Origin: Codonopsis lanceolata
Taxonomy: Eukaryota; Streptophyta; Magnoliopsida; Asterales; Campanulaceae
Length of the DNA stretch: 64,000 nt
Direction: 5' to 3'
Assembly: GCA_013146195.2 (NCBI GenBank)
Contig: CM028379.1
Coordinates: 108,102,793-108,166,792, forward strand
Below are positions 33,401 through 44,780 of this stretch, in pieces. Within the stretch, counting starts at the first letter, position 1; every line of letters starts with the position of its first letter. The translations under genes were made by a program, and so were the position numbers. The notes beneath the pieces were generated by a model that worked only from the letters and a program-made list of their open reading frames with translations, was not told the DNA's origin and did not search any database.

Positions 33401-33527
33401 AGTCAGCATGCATTAATTGGTCGGCGCCGAAACCAAGTAAACTAAGCGTAACGTAATTAAACGGTAATATTTGAAGTAATATTAATGTAAACTAAGCATG
33501 CACTAAAAAGTCAGCATGAAAACGAAC

Positions 33528-33895
33528 CTCGGGGAACCGGAAAGCAAGATAATTTTAGCGAACAGATCAGGCCGAGTTATGGAAGCGATGGCGCCAATCA
33601 TCGCCGAAACGGAATGGCCAACGAATATACAGGATGAGATTCCAAGCTCCTCGAAAATGCCGATAACGTCGTAGGCGTAGCCTTCGAGCGAAGAGTAACG
33701 CTCGAAATCGAAGTAGTCGGGATTGGTGGTTCCGGCGCCGATGTTGTCGTACAGAACGACACGATACTCGTCGACGAGGTGAGGAACGAGATGCTTCCAG
33801 ACTGATTGGTCGGTGCCGAAACCGTGGCCGAGGACGATGGTTTGGTCGCCGGAACCTAAGATCTTTACATTGTGCGCTTCTTCGACAACCCCCAT
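33528..33895 (-). CDS. KAI2: KAI2 exon 1 (N-terminal residues 1-123)
   Basis: First exon of the karrikin/KL receptor, a cytosolic and nuclear alpha/beta hydrolase. ATG at 33893-33895 opens MGVVEEAHNVKILGSG, the invariant KAI2 start, in an AAACAATGGGG context. It holds the oxyanion-hole strand VLGHGFGTDQSVW (Phe26 in the pocket), the conserved DNIGAGTTNPDYFDFERYSS and the nucleophile elbow FVGHSVSAM with Ser95. The exon ends within Arg123 at CCGAG|GTTCGT. Asp217 and His246 of the triad lie in exon 2, 18.45 kb away. No break is visible. Substitutions relative to Arabidopsis occur in surface helices (for example FEELGISSC) and not in the pocket positions given here. Confidence 0.96.
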
Positions 33896-34110
33896 TGTTT
33901 AATGTTTTTGTTTTGGGTATGGGCTGCTTGATTGGGAGATTCTGGAGGCGTGAAACACTGAAAGTGGACTTGGTTGGGTATTTTCGTATTTTGCAAGGAG
34001 TTGGGATGGTGAGAGCAAGACAGACGACAGCCACACAGAGCATCTTTTTTTTGTTTTTTTTTATTTATTTGTTTACACGGTTTTTTTTCTTACAAAACAA
34101 AAAACGATTC
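33896..34110 (-). promoter_or_regulatory. KAI2 5' UTR and proximal promoter (putative)
   Basis: Read on the minus strand, a T/A-rich stretch with AAATAAATAAAA (about 34060) lies some 165 bases before the ATG. A CT-rich leader without an in-frame upstream ATG close to the start follows. This fits a plant promoter and leader; the transcription start is not visible. Confidence 0.4.
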
Positions 34111-34624
34111 CGTCCACAGAAGTTTTGATATTTCTTTAATGAAATAATTGAGTTGGGAACGTGGCGCATCACCTGTTTCCGCCATAGCTGACATCCTCCA
34201 ACGCATCAAGTTGGAGTAAATTGTTTATTCGGCCGAATTAGCATGTTAAACTTAATTTGATCGCTTGATTTATACTCTTATTATTATAATATATAATTTT
34301 TTTAAAGCTTATATTTAATTGATAATTAAAGTATAAAAAAGAGATAAATTAATAAAACGTTATCTTAAAAAGAAAAGGTTATAAACAAGTTGATTCTTTT
34401 ATGATAGACAAAAAAAATGACAATAAATTTGAGGAGTAGGAAGTATAATTTTGGAATAAATAGAAGAAGGTTATTGTTAAAAGTACCTAAAATATGTCTT
34501 GAACTTTCCTGTTTTATTTTTTGTCCTTCACGAATCCGGATGTTTTGGCATCTATATTTTGAGACAGTAAATAAACGGGCTATGCCCAATTCCATCAATA
34601 TTTAAATTTTGGATTTAGGTGATG
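34111..34624. other. Intergenic sequence upstream of KAI2
   Basis: AT-rich, no coding region. GC-richer bases at 34150-34230 could include promoter elements. Confidence 0.45.
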
Positions 34625-34749
34625 CTAGTCTTACCACCAATTTACTAGAGTTACAACTTTGTTTAAAATTAAAAAAAAAAAGTTGCCTTTTGTTTAAAGC
34701 AAATTTGTCTTTCTTCAAAATAAAGTTGTAATACTAATGATAAGACTAG
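34625..34749. mobile_element. Small fold-back element (MITE-like)
   Basis: CTAGTCTTACCA...GTTACAACTTTG on the left mirrors CAAAGTTGTAATA-like sequence ending TAAGACTAG on the right, giving inverted arms of about 36 bp in 125 bp. There is no ORF. The target duplication is not obvious. Confidence 0.6.
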
Positions 34750-35444
34750 TTTTTTTTGTTACTCAAAATGCTTTTAAAACTTAATTACATCGTCATTAAA
34801 TTAGTGTTCATTTTTTTTTTTCACTAAAATTGAGAAATTTGACTTTTGAAACTTTTAATATTCCATCCGGATAAATGTTCCTAGTGAACAAACATACAAA
34901 GATTAAGAAATGTAATTAATGATGTGTTGTAAAAAATATGTTGTGACAATAATACCTATTACACATATTCTCTCTTTCATTAATTATGTACACATTACAC
35001 TCATTATTTCTCTTGGATGTGTAATAATGATAGTATTAAATGAAGGGATATATTAAGAATAATGATAGAAAATTTATACACAAAAAGTCTTTAGAAACAT
35101 TAGCTGGAATATCACAAAATAAAAGGTATGAATATTTATCTGAGACGGATAGAGTAACACATTAATCTCCACATATAACATTAAATGTCCACAAAATGAC
35201 ATGTGCTAAAGATGAAATTAATAAATTTGTTCAAAAATACATATTCATTTAGACACAATTTTTTTAAAAAATATTTCCTTTTTAATTAGGGACAGAAAAA
35301 GTAATTATTTAATTGTATATGATTATTCTATCTTAAATATATCTCCTGTAAGATCGACTTACGAATCTGAATACGTAAGGATGAAGCCTCAACAAAGAGA
35401 AAAATGAAGCTACTAAAGTGGGTTACCCAACAAAGAGACATGCC

Positions 35445-35489
<45 letters not shown>

Positions 35490-35779
35490 CAAACAAAACA
35501 AGAATTATTGGGCCAAAATAGAGCACCCCAACCTGGATCTGTTTCCAAAACTCATGGATCGCGCTCGCGCATGAGCAGGGAGGCGATGTGGCACGTTCAT
35601 AGCGTGATACCGCATTATGAATATTTTGCTTTATTGCTCTGGTACCCTCCTTCTTTCATATCGTGCTCTGGTGTCCCTTTACTTTAAGAATTTGACCGCC
35701 GAAATCTCCTTCTTCAGAGATTTTGCATTTTGGTCATAAATCAACTTAAAGTTTTGATTAACTTCATTTATAATACAAA
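34750..35779. other. Intergenic sequence with (GA)n
   Basis: AT-rich. A GA microsatellite spans 35449-35488. The frame across it (35418-35687) is a by-product of the repeat. No gene recognised. Confidence 0.5.
35449..35488. repeat. (GA)n microsatellite
   Basis: About 40 bp of GA dinucleotides. Confidence 0.95.
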
Positions 35780-36046
35780 CTAGTAATGCACTCGTGCAAT
35801 GCATCATGCACGGTTTGTATACGGACTTAAAATCATATACTCAATTAAAATTAAATAATATGTAATTAAAACTTTAGTATAAACTAAATAAACAAAAATT
35901 AATAAACAGTAAAATTAATAAACATTAATATGAACAAAATACACCCATGTGATGCACGACCTCAATATCAATATAAATAAAACAATTTAAAACATTAATA
36001 GTAACAAAATAAGTAAATAATTATAACGTAAAGATAAAAAAATCTA

Positions 36047-36048
<2 letters not shown>

Positions 36049-36133
<85 letters not shown>
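36049..36133. repeat. (TAA)n microsatellite
   Basis: Trinucleotide run of about 85 bp. Confidence 0.95.
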
Positions 36134-36137
<4 letters not shown>

Positions 36138-36817
36138 TTATACCACATAGATAAAATAAATAATAGAAAAACACAAAAATAAATTAGTATAAATTTTGGG
36201 ATACTTTTTTAAATATAATATTTTGTCATTGAACATATATGATTATAAATTACTATCACATAACAAAATTCGAAAACCTTTAGGATTAATTATAGACAAA
36301 GTGACTTACAAATGGTTACGACAAAAAACAATTTTCCAAAGACGCCCGACATTAGACAAAGATTGACTATGACTTATATCTAATATTGACATTCCATAAA
36401 ACAAAATCAGCGAAAACTATATTGGCAAATATGAAAGGAAGTCTACGATCAAAAGGTTTGAGTGACATTCTTGCGATAACGACATTACAACCATAATTAT
36501 CCATAAAACAACTTGTCCTTATAAAACATAATTTTCAGGCATTGTAATAATCAATCCCGTGTCTTTGTATAATATTTGGGATTGGTCTATATTAAGAAGC
36601 AACATTGTTGGTAACAAAAAAATTGTCCCACTAAAAACTTCTCATATCCAAAAATAATTTTTATATCCAAAAAGTCTCATAATTAAATTTTGAATACCAA
36701 AAAGTCCACTGATAATAAACTTAACGTGTCTATGGATGTTGTTATGTTAAAAGCTTCATTTGGTTTAAAACTTATTTTTCATTTCATTTATGACAATGAT
36801 GATAAAAATTTCATTGC

Positions 36818-36842
36818 TTATTATTATTATTATTATTATTAC

Positions 36843-36927
<85 letters not shown>

Positions 36928-36985
36928 AATTATTATTATTGTTGTTGTTGTTGTTGTTGTTATTATTACTATCATCATCATCTTC
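36818..36985. repeat. (TTA)n / (TTG)n compound microsatellite
   Basis: TTA repeats with a few ACT interruptions to about 36927, then TTG repeats and ATC units. The long poly-Tyr and poly-Asn frames here are artefacts of the repeat. Confidence 0.95.
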
Positions 36986-37298
36986 TTCTTCACTTTCATC
37001 AACATTATTACTATTAAATATCAAAGTCCCTTCAAAATTTTCATTCATGAATGATCTCAAAAGAAACATTCAATTCATAAAATCTAAAGTTAATCTTTTC
37101 ATATTAATTTTTTTAAAAGTTAACCTTTAAACTTTTATGAAATTGTGGTAGTAATATTAGTTGTAGTAATAGTGATAATAATAATAATAAAATTATTATT
37201 ATTACCACTATTAAAAATAATAATGAAAATAACAATAATAGCAAAAAAAAATTGATGCTATTTTTATAATAATAATAATAACTAATATTATTTTAGTT

Positions 37299-37301
<3 letters not shown>

Positions 37302-37365
<64 letters not shown>
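37302..37365. repeat. (TA)n microsatellite
   Basis: TA run of about 64 bp in the Helitron. Confidence 0.95.
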
Positions 37366-37371
<6 letters not shown>

Positions 37372-38054
37372 GAAATAGTGAATTATTAATATCATTGATA
37401 ACAAAATAAGTTTTTTTTTCAAATAAAACTCATACCACAACGATGTTAATAAAAACGTTAAGTTTTAAACTATTTCACACTAAAAAAGTTTAATTGTGGG
37501 ACTTCTTGGATGAACGAATTATTTTTAAGACTTTTTGGATATGAGAAATTTATTCACTCGACTTTTTGGTATTTTTCTCATAAAATATTTTTTTCTTGAA
37601 TTCAATCTATGAAAATTAAGCAATTAATTAAATATTAATAAAAAAGAAGTTAATTATAGAGAAATACATATGTCCTCATGGCCCTAAAACAGGCCAATTC
37701 AATGTATTGCACCTCTAAACACGATTAGACCAGCAGGAAGTAAACACCGTTATAATAAACCCAGTTGGGGACTCTTACACAACGGCGGTTTCAAAAACGT
37801 TTTCTCACCTTCATATCCAGTAATCGAAAGCTTAATTTATAAAATACAAACTCACAAAACATAAGAGTTTCACCTATTGCAATTTCGACGACGAAAGCTA
37901 TGTCTACCATCTTGCTGGAGACATGTTGGTGAGTTCATTGTTTTTCAAATTTTATTTTATGATGTATTTTTTATCATTTAAAAATAGGTAGTAGGCTCGT
38001 TTTTGTCGGAAAACTTTCTAGAAGGATGTTTAAGATCTGACATAATGGCTTGAG

Positions 38055-38056
<2 letters not shown>

Positions 38057-38121
<65 letters not shown>
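38057..38121. repeat. (TA)n microsatellite
   Basis: TA run of about 65 bp in the Helitron. Confidence 0.95.
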
Positions 38122-38125
<4 letters not shown>

Positions 38126-39150
38126 CATTAAGTTAGACTTATATATTTACAATTTATTTCAACCAACATACAATTTTGCTGTAATTTATTGTTTAATATC
38201 ATATTTTTTTTTACAAATTACGTTTTTAAATGTGTATAAGTCACTAAATAAATCATAAACTCGCGGCTCTCCAATTGTTAAATGTAATAGACTCACAAAA
38301 AAAAAGTATCTCAATTTATAGATTTTGTTTTGTTATTATAAAAAATACAACTAAAACACCAGATCTATGTATTTTTAAAATATATTTTCCAGATATGTTA
38401 TAATTTACTTGGGACTAACATACAATATCATCATATTTTGTTTGATTTCAAACTTTATTGAAAAATAATAGTATATGTGTTTTAGGGAAATACAACTTTA
38501 CCCTATCATTTTTGTTTTTCAATCAATAACATCGTTCTACAAAATTCACGCAAATTACAATTATGATAATATTAATGCTTAAACATTTGATATTAGACTA
38601 AAAATCTTGCCAGAGTTTTGGATAAACTACTTTGGTGCAACAACCAAATTTTATTCTAAATCTTACTGCATTGCTAACTTTAAAACTTTAACATGAAGAG
38701 GTGTGCCGTGAAAATAAATCGATTTGGAAAGAGAGAATGATTCCTAAACTTGGATGCCATCCCAACAATAACGGGTAAAACTTTATTGAAAAATAATATT
38801 ATAGTGTATTGTATTAGTCGATAAGTGATTCGCTCAATTATTGAAGTGATGCTTCTGCAGCCCTTGGTTTCTAGATTGATTTATCGTTATTTACAATGTA
38901 ACAAATATTGTTATAACATTCAATTAACTTGATTTGAAATCATAAAGAGTTTATTCAATTAGTAATCAAATAAAAATAAAAGGGATTAAATAGTAACTTT
39001 AGATTTCCAAGGTATTTCCCAGTTTTCCAAATAAACTAATGAGGTTTAGTTGCATTCCTAAAGCCAAAAAATGCATCTAAACAAAATAGAAGTGATTTCC
39101 ATTTTTGAAAGTGCATTTTGGCGGAAACTTTCAAAAAATGGGCACCTCTC

Positions 39151-39152
<2 letters not shown>

Positions 39153-39188
<36 letters not shown>
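39153..39188. repeat. (TA)n(CA)n microsatellite at Helitron junction
   Basis: TA then CA dinucleotides fill the gap between the two Helitron ends. Confidence 0.9.
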
Positions 39189-39189
<1 letters not shown>

Positions 39190-40992
39190 TAGTGATGCAC
39201 CTGTGCGTTGCACAGATCGTACATATGTATAAAATTATATACTAAATTAAAGTTGAATAATATGCAATTATTTTTTTAATATTAACAAAATAAACAAAAA
39301 TAATAAACAGTAAAATCAAATATAAAAAATCCTATAAATTTGAAAAAAAATAATATAAATTTTGGAATACTTTTTATATACAATAATTTTCGTTTAACAT
39401 GTACGACTATTACAACTATAAATATCACATAGTAACTCTAGACAAAGCTGCATACAACTTATGATAAGCAAAAACATGTTTTCAAATGGAGTCTTATATT
39501 AGATAATGATTTTAAAATAATATCAATAGTCTTTAGGTTTAAAAATGTTTTACCTTTGGAGAAAAAAAATCAATTTATAGAATAAAAATATTAAGAATTT
39601 CAGTTCAATTCAAATTCTAATATTTTCTCTAGATATAAGCAATAAAATTTACATTGAAGCTCACAATTCCAATTCTAAACAATGGAATTGAGGTTTATTT
39701 TCTCTCATTCTCTACTCCGGAGTCTCAACAAAATTTAAATTCACTTATGTGTTTTTCGTATTAAAAAATGATATTAAAATATATACAAATAAATATATAT
39801 AAATAAAAGTTACATTAACGTTAAAAAAATTGATAGCGCATATAATATTAGAAAAATGACAAATTATTTGTGATATACTAACATTTTTGTCATAAAACCT
39901 TAAAGACTACACTTTTCAAAATTGGTAATTTTTACAAAATAATTCAAGTATTATGGTTTAAAAATCAGACATACAAAAATAATAATTAAAATAGTATATA
40001 TAACCAAAGAAAATAAAATGTAGGAGATGAGTCAAGGAAAATGAACCAAAAATTCAAACGATCGATGGATAGACATCGGAAAATTTAGTTTAAACCGTGT
40101 TATGGATAGTTTTTGGACCACGACCCGGTAATCACTCATAAAACCATATTGTTTTAGTTGATGTATATAAACGAAAAGAAAACATTTTTACCCTAGTTTC
40201 ACCACACATTGAAAAAAAACGCATTTTTTGCAGTGATGACAAACCTCAAGGTTACCACCTAAAGAAAGTCCGGCAACGGAAGCTATGACCACCGACTTAC
40301 CGAAAACTTGTTGGTATGTTTATATTTCCAAAAACTATGTTTAACTTCAAAACTCGTTTATTAATTTTAATTCGTGATTTAGTTCAACTAACAAACAAAT
40401 TTGATTTGAATATTGATTAATTTCATCATCAGCACTTTTTTTATATCTGAATTTCTTAACATGTATAAGTAACTACAAAATAAGAAATTATCGGGTTTCC
40501 ATTTTTTTTACATGTAGCTAGCTGTCTCAAAAAATTGGTCCTATCTTGATTTATAGATTTTTTTTTACAATAATAACTTTGGTTATGATGAAATAGAGAA
40601 AATTTTCTCAGATCTTGGTATTATTATTAATTGATTGTTTGTGAATTAGTTTTACTTCAAAGTGTGTGTACATGATTTAGTTTCAAAATCATTATTTTAT
40701 TCCATATTTATTTTACCTAGCCTGGATATTGATGCAAAGAAATTGACAAAAAAAAACTTGGTTTTGTTATCTCTCATGTTTCTACTATGCATATTTTTTT
40801 AATGTACTAAATAAGAATGTGAAGAGGTTTTAGAATCATTTATCCAATCAACTATAATAATGACATTTTATATTTTTAATTTTCAATGTAAAAAGGGGCT
40901 TATATATAAATTAGAAATGTTTCTAAATTTGGAAAGTCACTTTTGGCGGGAACTTTTCAAATCTTGCTCCTATCATATTATATATGTATAGA
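39189..40992 (-). mobile_element. Helitron, complete, minus strand, 1.8 kb
   Basis: Both ends are clear on the minus strand. The 5' end is TCTATACATATATAATATGA (from 40992). The 3' end has stem CTGTGC-AAC-GCACAG, then GTGCATCA and CTAG (39189-39192). Flanking bases are A and T, as expected for AT-target insertion. It has no Rep/helicase gene. A segment reading ATGACCACCGACTTACCG followed by a GT-rich boundary (about 40285-40320, plus strand) parallels one in the Helitron at 35780-39152 and may be captured exon sequence. A second copy, about 95% alike by eye, is at 62440-64000. Confidence 0.88.
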
Positions 40993-41584
40993 TATAAAAT
41001 ACTAAAAATGATTCTTTAAATGCTAAAAAGTGACATTTTTAATGTTAAAACGTGACACTTTTAATGACAAAAATGATAATTTTCATTAAATATGTAAAAT
41101 GACACTTGTAGTGTCAAAAGTGACACATCAATGCTAAAAAGAAATACATGCAACGTTAGAAAGTGACATTCTTTTATTCATAATGATTGTTAGACATTAA
41201 GGGTCTAAAGTGACATTTTTTAAAGACAAACATGACACTTTTAATGCAAAAAAATGCTACTTTTAAAGTCAAAAGTTAAAGTTTTCATTTATAAATTTGA
41301 GAGGTGGTGCTGCAATTTCTAAAAGCTGAGGGTGGCATTGTAATTTCTTAATCTCTATCTATTTAACATGGATAACTCTGTTTAATGGAGAAAGATCGGT
41401 CAAATTTTTGGCTTCTATCTTTAGTTAGTAAAATGCATTCGTTAAAGTATTAGCCGTAAATAAATTTGGTGTTTTACTTTTGGGCCTTATGGCCTTTAAT
41501 CACGCTAAAATGATCACGAACTCATGTCGTGGATTCCATATATATTGGGTGAAATTCGGGGCGGTCTATTTTTTGAGGTTTTTA
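40993..41584. repeat. Degenerate short repeats
   Basis: From about 41005 to 41290 there are many imperfect repeats of AAAAGTGACATTTTTAATG and AATGACACTTTTAATG (about 20-28 bp). The rest is AT-rich with no gene. Confidence 0.55.
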
Positions 41585-41910
41585 GGAATAATTACGGGTC
41601 AGTCCCCTTTTCTGAAATTATAACCGTTCTGATACTCTCTTTTTTTTAGCTGCAAAAGTACACTTTTCTTTTTTTCTCCCTAAAATGCCATCGTTCCCAC
41701 TTTCCACCTATCTGTGTTCGATTCAAATCAATCCAACTCCTCTGTAACATATAGACGATGATTTTTTAAGCCAAAACACAATCTTAACAATAATAAAAAA
41801 GTTGGTATATGAAGTAACTAGTGAGACCTATATTGTAAACTAAAATCATAGAGAATAGGCAAATTAAAAAAGCTTTTCCTCACTTATTACAGAAGCCAAA
41901 ATCAGAGCAT

Positions 41911-42198
41911 TTACGGATAATACATTCCCAAAATGAAAGCAACAATAAGCCACAATATTACTGCACCTATAATAACAGACTTGTGTATTCTGATGTTGGC
42001 GTTGTAAGCTTCGATGTTTGCGTCGTAGGCAAAGATGCTTGCGTCAGTGGCAAAGATGATTGCGTTGTAGGCAAAGATGCTTGCGTCGTTCCAGGTCTTG
42101 GAGGAAAGTTCTTCGCTCGGGGAAGGCTTGGGTTGTGTCAATGGGCCCCGGAACGAATTCAAAGAAGAGGAATAATCTAAAATAGTTTCTAATCGCAT
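41911..42198 (-). CDS. Hypothetical small heptad-repeat protein with C-terminal membrane segment
   Basis: A 95-residue frame. Residues 1-35 are hydrophilic (Ser/Pro-rich). Residues 36-70 are five consecutive 7-residue repeats of the form [DN]-A-x-I-x-A-x: DASIFAY, NAIIFAT, DASIFAY, DANIEAY, NANIRIH. Residues 72-92 form one hydrophobic segment, SVIIGAVILWLIVAFILGMY, with three residues after it. The layout resembles a short coiled-coil or beta-type repeat with a tail anchor. The DNA period is 21 bp, so recent unit duplication could also explain it. It lies inside a non-autonomous Mutator-like element and could be the 3' part of a captured gene. I know no family for it; expression is unproven. 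Confidence 0.35.
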   Translation of the reverse strand: MRLETILDYSSSLNSFRGPLTQPKPSPSEELSSKTWNDASIFAYNAIIFATDASIFAYDANIEAYNANIRIHKSVIIGAVILWLIVAFILGMYYP

Positions 42199-42572
42199 CT
42201 TTCACCCCCAACTCGTTTGTTCAAGAAGATAAAAAGGAACAAGGAATAATTCGAAATACTTTATGAGAAAGATCTCCTTCTATCTACTGCATTTTGTGTA
42301 TCTGTTGTAACATTGAAGAATTGAATGAGATGAGAGAGAGAGAGAGAGTTGAATATTGGAAATGATGGGTTTTGAGGGATTGAATGTGAGGTGACGGTTG
42401 GGACTAGGAAGGGGTATGGAGTATTAATGATGAGATGTGAGAGAAAATTGAAGAATTAAATGAGATGGGAGAAAGAGTGGGAACGATGCCCAAAAGTTGA
42501 ATGAGGTGACGGTGGGGAGTGGGAACGATGCCCAAAATTTTGAGTGATGCCCAAATTTTTTCCTTGCGATAT

Positions 42573-43979
42573 TGATAGGAGCACAATTGTGTGATATTAT
42601 TAGTCGATTTTGTGATTAATTATAGAGTAAATATTACACGTTTGGTTGTTTTGTGCTTGTTAATGATTGTAGGTGTGAAGGGAGCTGACAAAAGAGAGAA
42701 ACTAAGCAAAAGTGTTGGATTGTAAGAAAACGAAATTTTGTGGTGTCACGTGGGCATGTATTGTTTAAATTCTGGAATTGAAGCTGATGTCAACTTGCTG
42801 AAGGAATTTCCAGCAGATTTTCTAGACTGTTAGAGAGTTGTTTCCTCTTCCTAACTTATTTCTTTGTAAAAGGAAAACTGCTTGGGTAGTTATTTAGTAA
42901 TTTTAGGAAGTTAATTGTAGTTTTTTGGGATAGAAAACTGCTAAGTAGTGACTTGAGTGAGGGGAAAAGGATGTCATATATATAGGCTAAGAATTGATGG
43001 AAGAGAGGAGTAACTTGGCAGTAACTTGACAGTCACTTGGAGAGGAAAGTCACACATATTTTTGGGAGAGAAAGTGGAGGAAAGAGTTGTACTCTTTCTT
43101 TAGTTCATCAACACTTGCTGGAAATATTTTATTCTAGGTATTTGTAAAATTTAATTATGTTTAGTAACTAATTACTTTCTTCCAGTCAATAAACAATTAA
43201 ATCTTCAACATTTTTACTACTGTGAGATCTAATGGAATTAATCCTTATTTCGTTACAAATATATGTTCGTTCTCCATTTACCACGTTGTATGACTATTGT
43301 GTTTAATTGATGTTTGTGGCCAGAATATTAATTAACATAATAGTTTATGGCTAGTTAACACTGTTGATCCGTAATTGTCTTCAGTTTTAACAAAGTGACG
43401 AGTAATACACCTTTTAGGCATCACAAGCATAATCGGACCGTATTACGGGAACGAATAATCTTAGTTATATATTATTGTTTTAATATGCATGACTTTGAAT
43501 CGGGTCTCTCTCTTCTTAATGCAATCGAGATTATTAAATCTTACGAGAGTTTCGGAGGTTGTAATGCGATTAGACGATAATTAACGAGCTTCTCTTGATT
43601 ATCAATACGTTAAGGAGAGATTTGGTGTTAGGCGTTTGTCGATACTTATAACCGGTTTATTTGTGATTAAATGAGATATTTTTGCATCTATGATCAGAAA
43701 TAAAATGCGAGATGAAAATTGGTTCATTGACTGGACTTTACTTTATTGAATTTAATCAAGTTTTTAATGTGTTAGTTTAATTAAAAATTTTAATTTTCAG
43801 TTAATTAGTTTGTTAGTCAATTCTTAGTTAATTAAAAATCTTAATTCAATTTTGTTTATTACTTAGTAAAATTCTTAAAAGACATAAATACAACGTTCCT
43901 TGTGGATACGATCCCGACTTATCTTATACCCGTAATTAGGAAAGTAGGAGAATTAACTTTGACGATTTGATACACGTCA
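42573..43979. mobile_element. Solo LTR, probable Ty3/gypsy, 1.4 kb
   Basis: Begins TGATAGGAGCACAATTG and ends GATTTGATACACGTCA, so TG...CA, with the exact 5-bp duplication GATAT (42568-42572, 43980-43984). A TATA-like ATATATAGG near 42977 and CCTTGTGGATACGATCCCGA near the 3' end are features of Athila/Tat-type gypsy LTRs. No internal domain is present. It interrupts the Mutator-like element. Confidence 0.85.
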
Positions 43980-44240
43980 GATATTCAAATTTGGGTAGTG
44001 ACTTTTACATTGCGACACCCAAAATTTTGAATGATGCCAAAAATTTTGAGCGACACCTAATTTTTTCATTCTGATGCCCAAATTTGGTTAGTGGCCTTAT
44101 CCGCACGTCTTTCCTTCATTAAAGATATCTTTATCATTTCCCTCAAAAAGTGTAATTTAGTGGTTTAAAACAAATATATGAGACTTTTCCGGTTATAATT
44201 CCATCACATGAGATCGGCCTGAATTTCTCCCAAGTTTCTA

Positions 44241-44545
44241 ACCTCTCCAATTTAGTTTTATTTTTCAATCGGAAAAGACCACTTTTCGAAATATTGTTTG
44301 AAAAATGTCATTGTCTCCTTCAACAACTCTGACAACACATTTTTAATTTTAAAATCACCATTGTTGGACAACGAAACGTAAACGAGTTTTCTAAATCATT
44401 AACTACGAAACTTTAATGAAAATATGCTGGGTTGGAAGATTTTCACAGTAGGGACGAAGACGAAGGAGGAGAAATAAGAAGATTTAAGGCGGAGGAGAAC
44501 GAAGAAGAAGACTGAGGACATGGTCGGTTTCATTACGATTTTGAA
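44241..44545. other. Spacer, no gene recognised
   Basis: AT-rich with a purine-rich patch (GAAGACGAAGGAGGAG, about 44455). No coding region. Confidence 0.45.
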
Positions 44546-44780
44546 CCGCAGTGCAATATTAATGCAATAAAATTAATGAACCGCGATACAAAAATTAATG
44601 TAATAAAATTGATAAACCGCTCGGCAATTAGACTAAATAGTTAAACTATTGAACCGATGTGTAAAATTAATGCAATAAAATTAATGAATCGCAGTGCAAT
44701 TAAACTAGACAATTAAACTATTGAACCGCGGTGCAAAAATTAATGCAATAAAATTGATGAATCGCAATTCAAAAATAATG
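44546..44780. repeat. Short tandem array, about 35-bp unit
   Basis: Repeated AATTAATGCAATAAAATTAA and GAACCGCRGTGCAA blocks, about six imperfect units, with interspersed AATTAAACTATTGAACCG. Confidence 0.7.

Larger units (their letters stand above)
15077..33527 (-). other. KAI2 intron, about 18.45 kb, filled with transposons
   Basis: The donor is CCGAG|GTTCGT (GT at 33526-33527) and the acceptor TTAG (15077-15080). Splicing rejoins an AGG codon for Arg123, the site of the single KAI2 intron in other eudicots. The interior is mostly mobile elements in several nested layers, each listed separately. Retention of the intron start would add FVFMLTF and then a stop, giving a 130-residue product without Asp217 and His246. 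Confidence 0.9.
35780..39152 (-). mobile_element. Helitron, non-autonomous, minus strand
   Basis: On the minus strand the 3' end reads TGCA-TTGCACGAG-TGCA-TTACTAG, then T, with CTAG at 35780-35783. The 5' side ends near 39150 in AATGAGAGGTGCCCATTTTT, related to the 5' end of the neighbouring Helitron, but the exact TC is lost in a TA/CA microsatellite. It contains no Rep/helicase gene. Several microsatellites expanded inside it. A segment near 37900-37930 (plus strand ATGTCTACCATCTTGC) has a counterpart in the next Helitron. Confidence 0.75.
41585..44231. mobile_element. Mutator-like element interrupted by a solo LTR
   Basis: The left end (GGAATAATTACGGGTCAGTC ... GAAATTATAACCG) pairs with the reverse complement of the right end (GGGAGAAATTCAGGCCGATC ... 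GAATTATAACCG). AGGTTTTTA (41576-41584) and AAGTTTCTA (44232-44240) match at 7 of 9 positions, fitting a 9-bp duplication. Phrases such as ATGCCCAAAATTTTGA on both sides of the nested LTR show that the two halves belong together. No transposase is present, so it is non-autonomous. A third similar terminus occurs near 44900-44925. Confidence 0.6.

Noticed and set aside
33567..34043. Long minus-strand Arg-rich frame overlapping KAI2 exon 1
   Set aside because: It is a frame-shifted shadow of the KAI2 coding sequence.
36690..37130. Long frames of poly-Tyr, poly-Leu, poly-Ile or poly-Asn
   Set aside because: They are translations of the TTA/TTG microsatellite in different frames, not genes.
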